NCBI GenBank assembly: GCA_031376285.1
Contig: JANMDN010000013.1
Coordinates: 1-64,000, forward strand
Length of the DNA stretch: 64,000 bases
Source: JANMDN01 sp031376285
GTDB taxonomy: Bacteria > Actinomycetota > Thermoleophilia > Miltoncostaeales > Miltoncostaeaceae
Direction of reading: 5' to 3'
Program-made: the position numbers and the translations under genes
In this document: in pieces, positions 34,258-43,592 of the stretch
Position numbering within the stretch: position 1 is the stretch's first letter
Layout of the letters: each line of letters begins with the position of its first letter
Notes under the pieces: generated by a model
What the model was told of the DNA's origin: nothing
Database searches by the model: none
The model's input: only the letters and a program-made list of their open reading frames with translations

Positions 34258-36177
34258 ATGGCCGAGATCGAACTCCGAGGCGCGCTCAGGGACCAGCTGT
34301 CGCGCTTGCCGGACGCACCGGGCGTGTACGTCTACCACGACGCGGGCGACGAGGTGCTCTACGTCGGGAAAGCCAAGTCGCTGCGAAAGCGCGTGCGTTC
34401 CTACTTCCAATCGCCGGTGGGGCCCGAGTCCGGGCCGGGTGCCGCGGAGGCGCCAGGACCGAAAATCGGCCTACATCCCAAGATTGCCGAAATGGTCTCG
34501 CGGATCGAGCGGCTTGAGTTCATCGTCACCGGATCCGAGACCGAGGCCCTCATCCTCGAAGGGAACCTGGTCAAGGCGCACCGTCCGCCGTTCAACATTC
34601 GCCTGCGCGACGACAAGAGCTACCCCTACATCGCGATCAGCTTGGACGAGACCTACCCCCGCGTGTACTTCACGCGTGAGCGGCACCGACGCGATCGACG
34701 CTACTTTGGTCCGTTCTCGAATGCGTCGAACGTCCGCGAAACCTTGAACCTGATCGGGAAGATCTTTCCGAGTCGACCATGCGAGGGTCCAGAGCCAGGC
34801 CGACCCTCCGGAATCCCGTGCCTTGACTTCCACATCAAGCGCTGCCTCGCGCCGTGCGTCGACTACATCTCTCGGGCGGACTACCGCGACCTGATCGACA
34901 AGACCATCGCGTTCCTGACCGGTGAGTACCGCGGCCTCGAGCGCGCCCTCGAGGCTGAGATGGCACGGCACGCGACGGGTCAGGACTACGAGCAGGCGGC
35001 TGTTGCACGGGACCGATTGAACGCGGTGCGCCACCTGATGCAGCGCCAGTGGGCCAGCAATGAAGCGGTTGGGACGCTTGACGTGCTCGGCGTGGCGGTT
35101 GAAGACGACGCCGCAAACGTCCAGGTACTCCAGGTGCGAGACGGCGTCATGCAGGACCGGCAATCCTTCTTTCTGGAGTCACCAGGTGTCGAGGACATCG
35201 GCGAGGTCGTCGCCGGATTTCTGCAGGAGTACTACAGCCTCGGGTTGGCGATCCCGCCGCTGATCGCGATGCCGGCCGGCGTCGACGCCGACCTCCTCAG
35301 TGCCCTCCTCAGCGAGCGGCGGGGCGCGCGGGTCGAGGTACGCGTTCCCGAGCGGGGCGACAAGCGAAAGCTCGTCGAGATGGCCCAGCGAAACGCCCAC
35401 CTTGCCCTCGACCAGGAACGGCGTCGCCTCGAGCGCGCAAGGTCGCGGCGACGTGAGGCGCTCGACGATCTCCAGAAGGCCATCGGCCTCGAGGCACCCC
35501 CGTTTCGCATCGAGTGCTACGACATTTCAAACCTCGGGGCGACCTACTCTGTCGGCTCGATGGTCGTCGCCGAAGGCGGCGCACCCAAGCGCGACCACTA
35601 CCGGACGTTCACGACCCGCTACGACGGCGGTCCCGATGACTTCGCGCGGATGAATGAGGTTCTCGGTCGCCGCTTCGCCCGGCTCGGGGATGCTGACGAC
35701 CCGTCGTTTTCCTCGCGCCCCGGGTTGATCGTGATCGACGGCGGCAAAGGCCAGCTTTCCGCCGCCCAAGAGGCCCTCGCCCAGGCCGGTGTGGGCACGA
35801 TCCCCATGATCGGCCTCGCGAAACGGCTCGAAGAGGTCTTCGTGCCGGGCCGGTCGACCCCGGTCCTCCTCCCTGAACGATCCGCGGGTCTGCGCCTACT
35901 CCAGCAAGTGCGAGACGAGGCCCACCGGTTCGCCCTGCGCCACCACCGGTCACAGCGCGGGAAGGGAATGACGGCGAGCATCTTCGACTCGCTCCCTGGC
36001 GTCGGACCGAAGCGTCGCCAGGCGCTGATTCGGCATTTCGGCAGCGCCGACGCCGTCCTCGCCGCAAGCCGCGAGGAGATCTCCGCGGTACCCGGTCTGC
36101 CTTCGAAGCTTGCGCGAGACATCCACGAGCAGCTGAACAAGACCGCAGGGCCCGAGAAGGTACGCGCATGGAGCTGA
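34258..36177 (+). CDS. uvrC: excinuclease ABC subunit C
   Basis: A 639-residue nucleotide excision repair nuclease. The N-terminal GIY-YIG domain contains GVYVYHDAGDEVLYVGKAKS. A UVR motif (ATGQDYEQAAVARDRLNAV) lies near residue 240. The C-terminal endonuclease domain includes IECYDISNLGATYSVGSMVV and VIDGGKGQ, and helix-hairpin-helix motifs end the protein (SLPGVGPKRRQALIRHFGS). It makes both incisions around a lesion with UvrAB. The last 10 bases overlap rapZ, a conserved gene order. Confidence 0.97.
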   Translation: MAEIELRGALRDQLSRLPDAPGVYVYHDAGDEVLYVGKAKSLRKRVRSYFQSPVGPESGPGAAEAPGPKIGLHPKIAEMVSRIERLEFIVTGSETEALILEGNLVKAHRPPFNIRLRDDKSYPYIAISLDETYPRVYFTRERHRRDRRYFGPFSNASNVRETLNLIGKIFPSRPCEGPEPGRPSGIPCLDFHIKRCLAPCVDYISRADYRDLIDKTIAFLTGEYRGLERALEAEMARHATGQDYEQAAVARDRLNAVRHLMQRQWASNEAVGTLDVLGVAVEDDAANVQVLQVRDGVMQDRQSFFLESPGVEDIGEVVAGFLQEYYSLGLAIPPLIAMPAGVDADLLSALLSERRGARVEVRVPERGDKRKLVEMAQRNAHLALDQERRRLERARSRRREALDDLQKAIGLEAPPFRIECYDISNLGATYSVGSMVVAEGGAPKRDHYRTFTTRYDGGPDDFARMNEVLGRRFARLGDADDPSFSSRPGLIVIDGGKGQLSAAQEALAQAGVGTIPMIGLAKRLEEVFVPGRSTPVLLPERSAGLRLLQQVRDEAHRFALRHHRSQRGKGMTASIFDSLPGVGPKRRQALIRHFGSADAVLAASREEISAVPGLPSKLARDIHEQLNKTAGPEKVRAWS

Positions 36178-37031
36178 CGCTGATCACCGGAATGAGCGGA
36201 GCCGGCAAGAGCGGCGCGATGGGGGTCTACGAGGACGCCGGTTGGTTCTGCGTCGACAATCTCCCACCGAGCCTTCTTCCTGCGCTCATTGAGCTGTTCG
36301 CCGTCGATGGTGCGCCGGTCGACCGCATTGCGGTCGCCTGCGATCTGCGAGGAGGGGTGTGGTTTGACGACCTCATTCGACAGCTCGACCACCTCACCGT
36401 CACCGACAGCGTCCACTTTCGAGTCATGTTCCTCGACGCCAGTGACGACACGCTGCTGAACCGCTTTCGCGAGACGCGCCGACGCCACCCGCTCGCCACA
36501 GGTGGGTCGCTTCTCGAAGCGGTCGAGCGTGAGCGAATCCTCCTCGATGACATCCGGGCACGCGCCGACATCGTCGTCAATACCACCGGTCTGAACGTCT
36601 GGGACCTGCGCCGCGCGATCGACGTTCACATCACCGACCCTGGACTGCGTCCCCACCTACGCACCAGCTTCGTCTCATTCGGCTTCAAATACGGTGCCCT
36701 CCGCGACGGGGACCTCCTGTTCGACGTCCGGTTCCTTCCGAATCCCCACTACGAGCCCGATCTGGCTCCGCTCACCGGTCTTAACGAACCGGTGTCAACG
36801 TTTGTGTTCGCGGCCGAACAAGCCGGACCATTCATCGACCGATTGGAGTCTCTGCTGGACTTCCTCCTCCCCGCGTACGAGTCCGAGGGGCGCCGCCACC
36901 TCGTCGTCGGCATCGGCTGCACCGGCGGCCGCCACCGCAGTGTGGCGCTCGTGCAGCACCTCGCCGCCCGATATGCGGCGCAGGGAATCGACGCGAGCGC
37001 GAGCCACCGCGATATCGGACGGCAGTCGTGA
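36168..37031 (+). CDS. rapZ: RapZ/YvcJ-type nucleotide-binding protein
   Basis: 287 residues. TGMSGAGKSGA is the P-loop. The C-terminal domain contains GIGCTGGRHRSVALVQHLA, the family signature. In Enterobacteria RapZ controls GlmS levels by delivering the small RNA GlmZ to RNase E; in Gram-positives the YvcJ homologues affect competence and metabolism. The role here is inferred. It is in the uvrC-rapZ-yvcK order typical of Actinobacteria and Firmicutes and overlaps yvcK by 4 bases. Confidence 0.95.
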   Translation: MELTLITGMSGAGKSGAMGVYEDAGWFCVDNLPPSLLPALIELFAVDGAPVDRIAVACDLRGGVWFDDLIRQLDHLTVTDSVHFRVMFLDASDDTLLNRFRETRRRHPLATGGSLLEAVERERILLDDIRARADIVVNTTGLNVWDLRRAIDVHITDPGLRPHLRTSFVSFGFKYGALRDGDLLFDVRFLPNPHYEPDLAPLTGLNEPVSTFVFAAEQAGPFIDRLESLLDFLLPAYESEGRRHLVVGIGCTGGRHRSVALVQHLAARYAAQGIDASASHRDIGRQS

Positions 37032-37999
37032 TTCGGGGGCGCCCACTCGTGACCGCATTGGGTGGCGGAACGGGGCTTGCCGCCGTGCTGCGAGGGATGA
37101 AGTTCCGTCCGCTCGACCTGACAGCGGTCGTCACCGTTGCAGACGACGGCGGATCATCGGGGCGGTTGCGCCGCGAACTCGGCGTTCCGCCGCCTGGCGA
37201 CATCCGCAACTGTCTCGTCGCGTTGGCTGACGACGAGTCGCTCCTCGGACAGCTCTTCCAACACCGATTCCGCGACGGGGATCTCTCCGGACACTCCTTC
37301 GGGAACCTCTTCTTGGCCGCGCTCACCGAGGTGACCGGCAACTTCGATCTCGCGATCGAGGAATGCTCTCGGGTGCTCAAGATCAACGGGCGGGTACTCC
37401 CAACCACGCTCGACGAGATCAGCCTTTGGGGGCAAAAGTCAGATGGGCTGGTCGTCCGCGGCGAGAGTGCCCTGACCGCCTCCCCCGGGGCCTGCGAGCG
37501 CGTCTGGCTCGAACCGCGCCATGCAAAGGCCTATCCACCCGCCCTCGAGGCCATCGCGAACGCGGATTTGGTGCTCCTCGGCCCAGGCAGCCTGTTCACG
37601 AGCGTGTTGCCACATCTACAAATCCCGCAAATTGCGGCAGCAATCCGAGCTACGAACGCCGTACGGGTCTATGTCTGCAATGTGATGACTCAACCGGGTG
37701 AGACGGATGGGATGGACGGCGCAGCCCATGTCGCACACGTCCTCGAAGCGCTCGATGGGGCGGTCGACGTGGTCGTCGCCCACGACGGCCCGATCGCTCC
37801 CGACGCGCTTGCACACTACGCCGAGCAGGGGCAGGAACTCGTCGGGATCGAAGGCATCGAGCGCCTTGGCGTCCGGGTTGTCAGGGCCCCGCTTGCCGCG
37901 GCCGGTCAAGCCGTTCGCCATGACCCGGTCCGACTTTCGACGGAGGTCCTACGGCTTGCACGCATCGCCGCATACCGGACCACGAGCCGCACGGGATAG
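37028..37999 (+). CDS. yvcK: YvcK/CofD-like protein (gluconeogenesis factor)
   Basis: 323 residues, a CofD-like fold. VTALGGGTGLAAVLRGMK is the nucleotide-sugar-binding N-terminus and DDGGSSGRLRRELGVPPPGDIRNCL is a family hallmark. Homologues bind UDP-sugars and are needed for growth on gluconeogenic carbon and for cell-wall synthesis. The GTG start overlaps the rapZ stop (GTGA). In most Actinobacteria whiA follows here; in this window it does not. Confidence 0.94.
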   Translation: MIRGRPLVTALGGGTGLAAVLRGMKFRPLDLTAVVTVADDGGSSGRLRRELGVPPPGDIRNCLVALADDESLLGQLFQHRFRDGDLSGHSFGNLFLAALTEVTGNFDLAIEECSRVLKINGRVLPTTLDEISLWGQKSDGLVVRGESALTASPGACERVWLEPRHAKAYPPALEAIANADLVLLGPGSLFTSVLPHLQIPQIAAAIRATNAVRVYVCNVMTQPGETDGMDGAAHVAHVLEALDGAVDVVVAHDGPIAPDALAHYAEQGQELVGIEGIERLGVRVVRAPLAAAGQAVRHDPVRLSTEVLRLARIAAYRTTSRTG

Positions 38000-38088
38000 C
38001 GGCGTCAGCCCCGGGCGGCCGTCGCCGTCCGGATCGCCTGCAAGAGTCGCAGCACTGCCGTACCCGATCGCGGCAGGAAACGCAACAC

Positions 38089-38118
38089 TTGCAACAAACT
38101 CAACACAGCGCTTAGGAT
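38089..38118 (+). promoter_or_regulatory. promoter upstream of the DUF1097-like gene
   Basis: TTGCAA (38089-38094) and TAGGAT (38113-38118) are spaced by 18 bases, a credible -35/-10 pair. The resulting leader of about 110 bases contains a 9-bp inverted repeat and an AAGGAG ribosome binding site. Confidence 0.5.
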
Positions 38119-38159
38119 TGCCTTAGCCTGATCGGGGGGTCCAAGGCCGCCCGACGCGC

Positions 38160-38201
38160 CGCGTGGTCAAAACGTCATTTTCTCCGTAATCCGACCACGC
38201 G
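38160..38201. promoter_or_regulatory. 9-bp inverted repeat in the leader of the DUF1097-like gene
   Basis: CGCGTGGTC (38160-38168) is mirrored by GACCACGCG (38193-38201) around a 24-base A/T-rich spacer. It could be an operator or a leader-RNA stem. It lies between the predicted promoter and the ribosome binding site. Confidence 0.45.
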
Positions 38202-38234
38202 TCCCTGTCCTCGTATCCCAAGGAGCTTCATCTC

Positions 38235-38909
38235 ATGGGTGCACGCGTTAAAGCGATTTTCCCGCTTGCGTTCGTAATCGGGGTCCTCTCGTTCATCTGG
38301 ACGTGGTTCTCGCTGAACTTCACGTTTCACTGGGTGACGCAGAAGGACGGAGTTCTCGGAAAGCTCGGCGACCCCGAGAACTTCCACCTCATTCTTCCGA
38401 CGGCTTTCATCTCGTGGGGCCTCTTCTTTGCTGCCGGTGGCGACAACGCCGCGGTCGGCAAGATCCTCGGAGCGATCATCTTCGGTACGGTCGCTGCGCT
38501 TCTCACGATGCCGCTGGCGTTCAAGACGGCTCACTTCGATGGCGTGACCGGCGACGCTCCGTTCTGGGGCATCTCGCTCTGGGTCGGCATCTTCGCCTTC
38601 ATTCTCGTCATGATCCTCATCTTCGGCGACTGGTACTACGTTGCCGGAACGTTCCCCTGTTTCGCGGCGGTCTTCCTCTGGTGGATCGCGACCGGCCTTG
38701 ACGGCTGGGTTCCGGACGGCAAGGGCGCTGGCGTCTTCGACGCCGCAGGCAAGACGAACGGCACGGGTGCTGCGCTTGGTCTTATCTCCACTCCGTGGGG
38801 CTGGGTCTGGTTCAACACCTTCATCACGCTGCTCTGTGGTCTCGCCCTCGGTTGGATCTCGGGCAAGCTCACCGCGCTCATCACCCCGAAGCCGAAGACC
38901 GCCGAGTAG
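38235..38909 (+). CDS. DUF1097-like multi-pass membrane protein
   Basis: A 224-residue membrane protein with about six hydrophobic segments. AFISWGLFFAAGGDNAAVGK, followed by GAIIFGTVAALL, recalls the DUF1097 pattern (xSWxxFFAAGG), whose function is unknown. A clear AAGGAG (38220-38225) precedes the ATG by 9 bases, unlike most genes here. It lies between yvcK and gap, where whiA usually sits. The loop between helices contains a Gly/Asp/Lys-rich insertion (VPDGKGAGVFDAAGKTNGTG). It looks like an insertion with its own promoter and terminator. Confidence 0.72.
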   Translation: MGARVKAIFPLAFVIGVLSFIWTWFSLNFTFHWVTQKDGVLGKLGDPENFHLILPTAFISWGLFFAAGGDNAAVGKILGAIIFGTVAALLTMPLAFKTAHFDGVTGDAPFWGISLWVGIFAFILVMILIFGDWYYVAGTFPCFAAVFLWWIATGLDGWVPDGKGAGVFDAAGKTNGTGAALGLISTPWGWVWFNTFITLLCGLALGWISGKLTALITPKPKTAE

Positions 38910-38939
38910 TTTCAGCGACTCAAGGCTTCACGTGTCATC

Positions 38940-38965
38940 GTTGGGGGGCCTCCGGGCCCCCCAAC
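38940..38965 (+). terminator. strong hairpin after the DUF1097-like gene
   Basis: GTTGGGGGGCC (38940-38950) pairs perfectly with GGCCCCCCAAC (38955-38965) around a 4-base loop. It separates the membrane gene from the glycolysis operon. Confidence 0.8.
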
Positions 38966-39055
38966 GTCGTTAACGCCTCACATGCCGGCGTTCTTCGTTG
39001 ACGGCGACCGCCCAAGGACTGGCCAGTGTCGCGACTCGGGACGCTCAGGCGTCGC

Positions 39056-39064
39056 TGGTAGGAT
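39056..39064 (+). promoter_or_regulatory. extended -10 element of the gap-pgk-tpiA-gpmI operon
   Basis: TGG-TAGGAT (hexamer 39059-39064) sits 47 bases before ATG 39112. Between them lies GAGGAGAG, a good ribosome binding site, so this message has a normal leader. Confidence 0.5.
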
Positions 39065-39111
39065 CTCGCGCGACCTGACGCCACAGCGGTTGACTGGACG
39101 AGGAGAGTTCG

Positions 39112-40113
39112 ATGAGTGTTCGCGTGGGTATCAACGGTTTCGGTCGGATCGGCCGCAACGTCTTTCGTGCCATCGCCGATCGGGCCAAAGACTCGATCGA
39201 GGTCGTGGCCGTCAACGACATCACCGACGCGCCGACGCTCGCGCACCTTCTCGACTACGACTCGATCTTCGGGCGCTACCCCGGCAAGGTCAGCGCGGTC
39301 GAGGGCGGTATCCAGGTTGACGACAGGATGATCAAGGTCCTCGCCGAGCGCGACCCCTCCAACCTGCCCTGGGGAGAGCTCGGGGTCGACGTGGTCGTTG
39401 AGAGTACCGGCTTCTTCACCGACCGTGACAAGGCGGCGCTGCACCTGCAGTCCGGCGCGAAGAAGGTCATCATCTCCGCCCCCGCCAAGGGCCCGGACCT
39501 CACGGTCTGCATCGGTGTGAATGACCACGAATACGACCCGGCTGTGCACCACGTCATCTCGAACGCCTCCTGCACGACAAACTGCCTGTCGCCGGTCGCG
39601 AAAGTTCTGATGGACAACTTCGGCATCGAGCACGGGTTCATGACGACCTGCCACGCGTACACGAACGACCAGCGGATCCTCGACCTCCCGCATTCAGACC
39701 TCCGTCGGGCCCGCGCTGCCGCCCTCTCGATCATCCCGACGTCGACCGGCGCCGCCAAGGCGATTGGCGAGGTGCTCCCGGCGCTCAAGGGCAAGCTCGA
39801 CGGCATCGCCTTCCGCGTCCCGGTCCCCAACGGATCGGTGGTCGACCTGACCTGTCAGGTCTCGCGCCCAACGACCGTCGCCGAGGTGAACGCGGCCCTG
39901 AAAGCCGCAGCCGAGGGATCGATGGCCGGAGTACTCGGCTACACCGAAGCACCAATCGTGTCGCGGGACATCGTCGGCGACCCACTCTCGTCGCTCGTCG
40001 ACGGGCCACTCACGATGGTCAACGGGACGACCGTCAAGATCGTGTCCTGGTACGACAATGAGTGGGGCTACTCGTGCCGCGTCGTCGACCTGATCGGCCG
40101 CTTGCTTCCGTGA
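39112..40113 (+). CDS. gap: glyceraldehyde-3-phosphate dehydrogenase, type I
   Basis: A 333-residue glycolytic enzyme converting glyceraldehyde 3-phosphate to 1,3-bisphosphoglycerate. RVGINGFGRIGRNVFRA is the NAD-binding site. SNASCTTNCLSPVAKVL carries the catalytic cysteine, and WYDNEWGYSCRVVDL the C-terminal cofactor motif. It is the first gene of a glycolytic operon; its stop overlaps the pgk start (GTGA). Confidence 0.98.
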   Translation: MSVRVGINGFGRIGRNVFRAIADRAKDSIEVVAVNDITDAPTLAHLLDYDSIFGRYPGKVSAVEGGIQVDDRMIKVLAERDPSNLPWGELGVDVVVESTGFFTDRDKAALHLQSGAKKVIISAPAKGPDLTVCIGVNDHEYDPAVHHVISNASCTTNCLSPVAKVLMDNFGIEHGFMTTCHAYTNDQRILDLPHSDLRRARAAALSIIPTSTGAAKAIGEVLPALKGKLDGIAFRVPVPNGSVVDLTCQVSRPTTVAEVNAALKAAAEGSMAGVLGYTEAPIVSRDIVGDPLSSLVDGPLTMVNGTTVKIVSWYDNEWGYSCRVVDLIGRLLP

Positions 40114-41309
40114 GCCGCTTGCCAAGGGTTGACGATCCGGGCCGCGACTGGTCCGGCGCCAGGGTGCTCGTTCGCTCAGATCTGAACGTCCCGCTCGCGG
40201 ACGGCGCGATCACCGACCCCGCCCGCATCGTGGCGTCGATCCCGACGATTCGGTACCTTCTCAAGGCCGGCGCCGCGGTGGCCGTTTGCTCGCACCTCGG
40301 CCGCCCCAAGGGCAACGTCGTGGCGGAGCTTTCGCTTGCGCCCTGTGCGGATGCCCTCGGTGCCCGTCTGGTCCGCAAAGCTGAGCTGCTTCCCGACTGT
40401 GTCGGTCCAGCCGTTGAGGCACGAGTCCGGGCGCTCAGAAAGGGCGAGATCGTCGTCCTCGAAAACCTCCGCTTCCACGCCGAGGAGGAGGCAAACGATC
40501 CGAGTTTCGCGGCGCTCCTCGGGGCGGGATTCACGCACTACGTAAACGACGCATTCGGCGCCGCCCACCGCGCCCACGCATCGACCGAAGGCGTGACGCG
40601 CGTCCTTGCGTCGTGCGCGGGCCTCCTGCTCTCCGAGGAGGTCGAGGTCCTCGGCGGCCTGCTCGACCGACCGAAGCACCCGTTCCTCGCGGTTCTCGGT
40701 GGTTCCAAGGTCTCCGACAAGCTCCCGCTCATCGAGAGCCTGCTCAAGCGCTGCGATCGCGTGCTCGTCGGCGGGGCGATGTGCTTCACGTTCCTCGCCG
40801 CGATGGGTGAGTCGGTTGGGACATCACTGCACGAGGGTTCAGAAGGCCAGGCGATGGCGCGCGATCTGCTGACCGCCGCCTCGAACGTGAACTGCCCGCT
40901 GCTCTTGCCGGTCGACGTTCTGATCGCCAACCGCTTCGCGGCCGACGCCGACCTCGACATCGTCCCGACCGACGCGATTCCAGATGGTTGGATGGGCGTC
41001 GATATCGGCCCCCGCACCGCCGCGACCTATCGCGAGGCGATCGAGAGCGCGGAAACGGTCTTTTGGAACGGGCCGATGGGCGCGTTCGAGATCCCCCCGT
41101 TCGCGGAAGGGACGCGGGCGATCGCGGAGGCGATGGCCGCCTCGCGCGGGGCGACGGTTGCCGGTGGCGGGGACTCTGGAGCTGCCCTCGCGGCGTTCGG
41201 TCTCGGCGGCGCGCTCACTCACGTCTCGACCGGCGGCGGTGCGGCGATGGAACTGCTCGAGGGCAAGACCCTGCCCGGAGTCGCATCGATCCTGAGGAGC
41301 GCCGCATGA
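40110..41309 (+). CDS. pgk: phosphoglycerate kinase
   Basis: 399 residues from GTG 40110. VLVRSDLNVPLADG is the N-terminal motif, CSHLGRPKG the substrate-binding segment and LGGSKVSDKL the hinge. The C-terminal TVAGGGDSGAALAAFGL contains the nucleotide-binding glycines. It transfers the phosphate of 1,3-bisphosphoglycerate to ADP. The end overlaps tpiA by 4 bases. Confidence 0.97.
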   Translation: MSRLPRVDDPGRDWSGARVLVRSDLNVPLADGAITDPARIVASIPTIRYLLKAGAAVAVCSHLGRPKGNVVAELSLAPCADALGARLVRKAELLPDCVGPAVEARVRALRKGEIVVLENLRFHAEEEANDPSFAALLGAGFTHYVNDAFGAAHRAHASTEGVTRVLASCAGLLLSEEVEVLGGLLDRPKHPFLAVLGGSKVSDKLPLIESLLKRCDRVLVGGAMCFTFLAAMGESVGTSLHEGSEGQAMARDLLTAASNVNCPLLLPVDVLIANRFAADADLDIVPTDAIPDGWMGVDIGPRTAATYREAIESAETVFWNGPMGAFEIPPFAEGTRAIAEAMAASRGATVAGGGDSGAALAAFGLGGALTHVSTGGGAAMELLEGKTLPGVASILRSAA

Positions 41310-42055
41310 GCGGGTCACGTAGGCCACTGATCGCCGGCAACTGGAAAATGCATAAGACCGCTGACGAGGCGCGGGAGCATTGCCTGCGCCTGCGCGCCGC
41401 GGTGGGGAACGAGCCCGACGCGGAAGTTGTTGTCTGCCCGCCGTTCGTGGCGCTCGCACCGGCCCTCGAGGCCCTCGCCGGTTCGCAGCTCTGGGTCGCG
41501 GCCCAGAACGTCCACGAAGCGCCCTCGGGCGCCCACACGGGCGAGATCAGCGGGCCAATGCTGACGGCGCTTGGGGTACGCGGCGCCATCATCGGCCACT
41601 CCGAGCGACGCGCGATGGGCGAGACCGACGTCCAGGTTGCGGCCAAAACCGCGAGCGCGCTGCAGTTTGACCTCACTCCGATCGTTTGCGTGGGCGAGTC
41701 CCTCGAGACTCGTGAGGCCGACGAGACCGAAGGCTGGCTCGAGCGACAGGTTCGAGCGCTCCTCGTCGGTGTTCGGCCCGAGCGCGCGAGCGCGCTTGTC
41801 GTCGCGTACGAGCCGATCTGGGCGATCGGCACTGGCCGAACCGCCACGCCCGAAATGGCCCAGGACGCGTGCGCCCACATTCGCGCCGTGATCGACGACT
41901 CCCACGCGAGCGATCTTGTTCGAATCCTCTACGGAGGGAGTGTCAACCCCGAGAACGCCGCGGACCTCCTCGGCCAGGCGGACATCGACGGGGCGCTCGT
42001 CGGGGGCGCGAGCCTCGACCCGGACGGCTTCGCCGCAATCGTCGAAGCGGCCTGA
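41306..42055 (+). CDS. tpiA: triose-phosphate isomerase
   Basis: 249 residues. AGNWKMHKT carries the catalytic lysine, GHSERRAMGE the catalytic histidine, and AYEPIWAIGTGRTATPEMA the catalytic glutamate and flexible loop 6. YGGSVNPENA is the phosphate-binding motif. It interconverts dihydroxyacetone phosphate and glyceraldehyde 3-phosphate. ATG 41306 overlaps the pgk stop. Confidence 0.97.
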   Translation: MSGSRRPLIAGNWKMHKTADEAREHCLRLRAAVGNEPDAEVVVCPPFVALAPALEALAGSQLWVAAQNVHEAPSGAHTGEISGPMLTALGVRGAIIGHSERRAMGETDVQVAAKTASALQFDLTPIVCVGESLETREADETEGWLERQVRALLVGVRPERASALVVAYEPIWAIGTGRTATPEMAQDACAHIRAVIDDSHASDLVRILYGGSVNPENAADLLGQADIDGALVGGASLDPDGFAAIVEAA

Positions 42056-42061
42056 CCGGCG

Positions 42062-43555
42062 GTGGCAGGTCGCCTTATCCTCGTCGTCATCGACGGCTTC
42101 GGCATTGCCCCGCCCGGGCCGGGCAACGCTGTCTCGCTGTCTCGGACGCCGAACCTCGATCGCCTTGCCGCCGAAGGTTCGGCCAGTCGCCTGGTCGCAA
42201 GCGGCCTGCCCGTTGGGCTTCCGGATCGTCAGCAAGGCAACTCCGAGGTCGGACACCTCAATCTCGGTGCGGGCCGTCGCGTCCCGCAGATGCTCGTGCG
42301 AATCGACGAGGCGGTCTCCGACGGGACCTTCTTCGCGAACCCGGCCTTCGAGGGTGCGCTTGCCGCTGGACGCAACCAAACGCTCCATCTGGTTGGCCTG
42401 GTCGGTGACGGCGGCGTTCATGCCCAGGGACGCCATCTCGATGCGCTGATCGATCTCGCGAAGCGCCGGGGTCTGGAACGGGTCGTCGTGCACGCGCTGA
42501 CCGACGGCCGCGACTCTCGGCCCGACGCCGCGCTCGGCCATATCGAGCGGCTTGAGGGGGCAGGCGTCCGAGTTGGGACGGTCTGCGGGCGGTACTTCGC
42601 GATGGATCGTGACAAGCGCTGGGACCGGACTCGCCGCGCGTACGACGCGATCGTGCACGGCGCGGGCGAGCGCGCGACGACGGCAAGCGACGCCATTCGG
42701 CGCGCCTACGACGGCGGTGTCGGCGACGAGTTCATCGAACCGTTCGTGATCGGCGATCCAGCCGAGGGTCGCCTGCGACCAGGTGACGGCCTGATCGTCT
42801 GGAACTTCCGGCCCGATCGTGCCCGCCAACTCACTCAAGCCTTCTCAGACCCGGGCTTCGACGGCTTCGACCGCGGCGTGGCGCCGAGCCCGGTGATGGC
42901 GATCATGACCCGCTACAGAGCCGACTGGAACCTGCCGGTCGCGTTCGAGGCTGAGAATGTCCGCCAGGGCCTGAGCGAAACCGTGTCGGCGACGGGACGG
43001 ACCCAACTCCACGTGGCGGAGACCGAGAAGTACGCGCACGTCACCTACTTCTTCAACGGTGGGCAGGAGACGCCGTTCGAGGGTGAGGAACGCCTCCTGG
43101 TTCAGTCGCCACAGCACGTCGCGACCTACGACCAGGCACCCGAGATGAGTGCTGGGGGCGTTCGTGATGGGGTTTGTCGCGCGCTTCGCGAGCGCGACGA
43201 CGCCTTCATCGTCGTCAACTTCGCAAACGCCGACATGGTCGGTCACACGGGCGTGGTCTCGGCCGCGGTTCGCGGCATCGAGACCGTCGATGCATGCATG
43301 GGCGACATCCGAGCCGCCGCGCATGCCGCGGGCGTGCTCCTTGCCGTGACCGCTGACCACGGCAACAGCGAGTTCATGATCGAGCCCGATGGCAGCCCGA
43401 ATACCGCCCACACGATCAACCCGGTGCCGTTTTGGATCGACCGTCCCGGTATCGCCATCGGTGAGGACGGAAAGCTCGGCGACGTCGCGCCGACCCTCTG
43501 CGGGCTCCTGGGGTGGGATGTTCCGTCTGCGATGACCGGCAGGCCGCTCGTCTAG
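42062..43555 (+). CDS. gpmI: 2,3-bisphosphoglycerate-independent phosphoglycerate mutase
   Basis: A 497-residue cofactor-independent mutase of the alkaline phosphatase superfamily. LILVVIDGFGIAPPG holds the first metal-binding aspartate. RQQGNSEVGHLNLGAGR holds the phosphorylated serine; the residue before GNSE is Gln where Met is usual. TADHGNSEFM carries further metal ligands. It starts 6 bases after tpiA and completes four consecutive glycolytic steps in one operon. The GTG start has no ribosome binding site, so it is coupled to tpiA. Confidence 0.97.
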   Translation: MAGRLILVVIDGFGIAPPGPGNAVSLSRTPNLDRLAAEGSASRLVASGLPVGLPDRQQGNSEVGHLNLGAGRRVPQMLVRIDEAVSDGTFFANPAFEGALAAGRNQTLHLVGLVGDGGVHAQGRHLDALIDLAKRRGLERVVVHALTDGRDSRPDAALGHIERLEGAGVRVGTVCGRYFAMDRDKRWDRTRRAYDAIVHGAGERATTASDAIRRAYDGGVGDEFIEPFVIGDPAEGRLRPGDGLIVWNFRPDRARQLTQAFSDPGFDGFDRGVAPSPVMAIMTRYRADWNLPVAFEAENVRQGLSETVSATGRTQLHVAETEKYAHVTYFFNGGQETPFEGEERLLVQSPQHVATYDQAPEMSAGGVRDGVCRALRERDDAFIVVNFANADMVGHTGVVSAAVRGIETVDACMGDIRAAAHAAGVLLAVTADHGNSEFMIEPDGSPNTAHTINPVPFWIDRPGIAIGEDGKLGDVAPTLCGLLGWDVPSAMTGRPLV

Positions 43556-43592
43556 GCTTGCTCCGGTCCCAAGCGACGAGGAGTAGGCCCTG

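Noticed and set aside
42062..42320. Loss of activity of gpmI because of the Gln before GNSEVGH
   Set aside because: The serine nucleophile and metal ligands are all present; the changed residue is next to, not in, the catalytic set.
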